Shown piece by piece: positions 61,601 to 64,000 of a stretch of 64,000 nucleotides of DNA (position 1 is its first letter; every line of letters starts with the position of its first letter). The notes under the pieces are model-generated. The model saw nothing but the letters and a program-made list of their open reading frames with translations, did not search any database and was not told where the DNA came from. The translations under genes and the position numbers were made by a program. Source of the stretch: Meconema thalassinum (Eukaryota > Arthropoda > Insecta > Orthoptera > Tettigoniidae); contig OX336395.1 in NCBI GenBank assembly GCA_946902985.2, forward strand, positions 17,400,708 through 17,464,707, given 5' to 3'.

Positions 61601-64000
61601 TGAACCTAGTTTACAATCCAGGCTTTCCAGTATGATATCATAACGCTTGTCTGTAATAAACAGTGAGTTAGTGTGTTCAGACAGCAATCTTCAATGAACC
61701 TAGTTTACAATCCAGGCATTCCAGTATGATATCATAAACGCTTGTCTGTAATAAACAGTGAGTCAGCGTGTTCAGACACCAATCTTCAATCAACCTAGTT
61801 TACAATCCAGGCATTCCAGTATGTTATCATAACGCTTGTCTGTAATAAACAGTGAGTTAGGGTGTTCAGACAGCAAACTTCAATGAACCTAGTTTACAAT
61901 CCAGGCATTCCAGCATGATATCATAACCGCTAGTCTGTAATAGTCAGCGTGTTCAGACAGTAATCTTCAATGAACCTAGTTTACAATACAGGCATTCCAG
62001 TATGATATCATAACCGCTTGTCTGTAATAAACAGTCAGTCAGCGTGTTCAGACAGCAATCTTCAATAAACCTAGTTTACAATCGAGGCATTCCAATATGA
62101 TATCATAACCACTTGTCTGTAATAAACAGTGAGTCAGCGTGTTCAGACAGCATTCTTCAATGAACCTAGTTTACAATCGCGGCATTCCAGTATGATATCA
62201 TAACGCTTGTCTGTAATAAATAGTGAGTTAGCGTGTTCAGACAGCAATCTTCAATGAACCTAGTTTACAATCCAGGCATTCCAGTATGATATCATAACCG
62301 CTTGTCTGTAATAAACAGTGAGTTAGCGTGTTCAGACAGCAATCTTCAATGAACCTAGTTTACAATCCAAGAATTCCAGTATGATATCATAACGTTTGTC
62401 TGTAATAAACAGTGAGTTAGTGTGTTCAGACAGCAATCTTCAATGAACCTAGTTTACAATCCAGGCATTCCAGTATGATATCATAAACGATTGTCTGTAG
62501 TAAACAGTGAGTCAGCGTGTTCAGACAGCAATCTTCAACGAACCTAGTTTACAATCCACGCATTCCAGTATGATATCATAACCGCTTGTCTGTAATAAAC
62601 AGTGAGTTAGCGTGTTCCGACAGCAATCTTCAATGAACCTAGTTTACAATCCTGGCATTCCAGTATGATATCATAACGCTTGTCTGTAATAAACAGTGAG
62701 TCAGCGTGTTCAGAAAGCAATCTTCAATGAACCTAGTTTACAATCCAGGCATTCCAGTATGATATCATAACGCTTGTCTGTAATAAACAGTGAGTTAGCG
62801 TGTTCAGACAGCAATCTTCAATGAACCTAGTTAACAATCCAGGCATTCCAGCATGATATCATAACCGCTTGTCTGTAATAGTCAGCGTGTTCAGACAGTA
62901 ATCTTCAATGAACCTAGTTTACAATCCAGGCATTCCAGTATGATATCATAACCGCTTGTCTGTAATAAACAGTCAGTCAGCGTGTTCAGACAGTAATCTT
63001 CAATGAACCTAGTTTACAATCGAGGCATTCCAATATGATATCATAACCGCTTGTCTGTAATAAACAGTCAGCGTGTTCAGACAGCAATCTTCAATGAACC
63101 TAGTTTACAATCGAGGCATTCCAGTCTGATATCATAACGCTTGTCTGTAATAAACAGTGAGTTAGGGTGTTCAGACAGCAATCTTCAAAGAACCTGGTTT
63201 ACAATCCAGGCATTCCAGAAAGATATCATAACCGCTTGTCTGTAATAAACAGTGAGTCAGCGTGTTCAGACAGCAATCTTCAATGAACCTAGTTTACAAT
63301 CCAGGCATTCCAGTATGATATCATAACCGTTTGTCTGTAATAAACAGCAAGTTAGCGTGTTCAGACAGCAAACTTCAATGAACCTAGTTTACAATCCAGG
63401 CATTCCAGTATGATATCATAACCGCTTGTCTGTAATAAACAGTGAGTTAGCGTGTTCAGACAGCAATCTTCAATGAACCTAGTTTACAATCCAGGCTTTC
63501 CAGTATGATATCATAGGGCTTGTCTGTAATAAACAGTGAGTTAGTGTGTTCAGACAGCAATCTTCAATGAACCTAGTTTACAATCCAGGCATTCCAGTAT
63601 GATATCATAAACGCTTGTCTGTAATAAACAGTGAGTCAGCGTGTTCAGACACCAATCTTCAATATACCTAGTTTACCATCCAGGCATTCCAGTATGTTAT
63701 CATAACGCTTGTCTGTAATAAACAGTGAGTTAGGGTGTTCAGACAGCAATCTTCAATGAACCTGGTTTACAATCCAGGCATTCCAGAAAGATATCATAAC
63801 CGCTTGTCTGTAATAAACAGTGAGTCAGCTTGTTCAGACAGCAATCTTCATGAACCTCGTTTACAATCCAGGAATTCCAGTATGATATCATAACGCTTGT
63901 CTGTAATAAACAGTGAGTTAGCGTGTTCAGACGGCAATCTTCAATGAACCTAGTTTACAATCCAGGCATTCCAGTATGATATCATAAACGCTTGTCTGTA
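55670..64000 (+). repeat. Higher-order satellite duplication, 5,530-bp spacing
   Basis: Markers recur 5,530 bp apart: GTCTGATATC at 55721 and 61251, ATCCAGGCAA at 55801 and 61331, TAGTCTGTAA at 56401 and 61931, CCTGGCATTC at 57121 and 62651, ATCTTCAAAG at 57651 and 63181, AATATACCTA at 58131 and 63661. The second copy runs to the window edge, so its full length is unknown. Confidence 0.85.

Larger units (their letters stand above)
19738..64000 (+). repeat. Satellite array, right block
   Basis: Roughly 475 monomers of the same satellite, on the same strand as the left block, running off the window end. Monomer classes recur: AAAGATATCAT preceded by CCTGGTTTAC; CAATATGATATC with CGAGGCATTC; CGCGGCATTC with ATAAATAGTGAG; TTCCGACAGC; ACACCAATC; and the 87-bp TAATAGTCAGCG class. 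They are arranged in kilobase-scale higher-order repeats. No interruption by another element and no open frame of note is seen in over 44 kb. Confidence 0.97.

Noticed and set aside
19738..64000. CRISPR-like or regularly spaced array
   Set aside because: The whole monomer repeats, not a short repeat with unique spacers, and there are no cas genes. It is an ordinary eukaryotic satellite with higher-order structure.
19738..64000. Satellite derived from the element's 226-bp array
   Set aside because: No shared stretch beyond a few bases; monomer lengths and sequences are unrelated.

Overview
The window is eukaryotic repeat DNA without a host gene. It has two blocks of one tandem satellite, 1-6153 and 19738-64000, with a monomer of about 87-99 bp (mostly 91-95). 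Between them lies one transposable element, 6160-19731 (13,572 bp). The host is probably an invertebrate animal: the only substantial gene is a Polinton/Maverick-type protein-primed DNA polymerase B, and a short stretch beside it resembles a repeat tail I associate with cephalopod molluscs. That host guess is weak.

The element is a nearly perfect giant palindrome. The left arm (6160-13020, 6,861 bp) is repeated in reverse complement as the right arm (13099-19731, 6,633 bp), around a 78-bp asymmetric spacer (13021-13098). It starts 5'-AGTAG, ends CTACT-3', and is flanked by the direct repeat ACCGCT (6154-6159 and 19732-19737). That hexamer occurs once in uninterrupted satellite monomers, so it is a 6-bp target-site duplication. 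A 6-bp duplication, 5'-AG ends and a protein-primed PolB together point to the Polinton/Maverick class. No integrase, packaging ATPase, protease or capsid frame is visible.

From the end inward each arm holds: a terminus with three TGACGTCA and two CACGTG palindromes; about 0.6 kb of old diverged repeats; an array of 226-bp units (one diverged plus seven in the left arm, one diverged plus six in the right); a long PolB frame (9171-11846 left, 14273-17017 right) whose N-terminal part looks cut off by the array; and about 1.2 kb of mostly non-coding DNA reaching the centre. The two polymerase genes point at each other. By eye the arms differ by four substitutions, one G-run length and one 226-bp unit.

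My interpretation is inference: a PolB-side fragment of a Polinton was joined to a repeat-bearing terminus, became palindromic, and was inserted as one unit by an integrase supplied in trans. The satellite has same-strand orientation on both sides and contains several uninterrupted paralogues of the insertion site. Its right block shows higher-order duplications at spacings of 4,969, 7,983 and 5,530 bp, whose copies differ by whole-monomer gains and losses.
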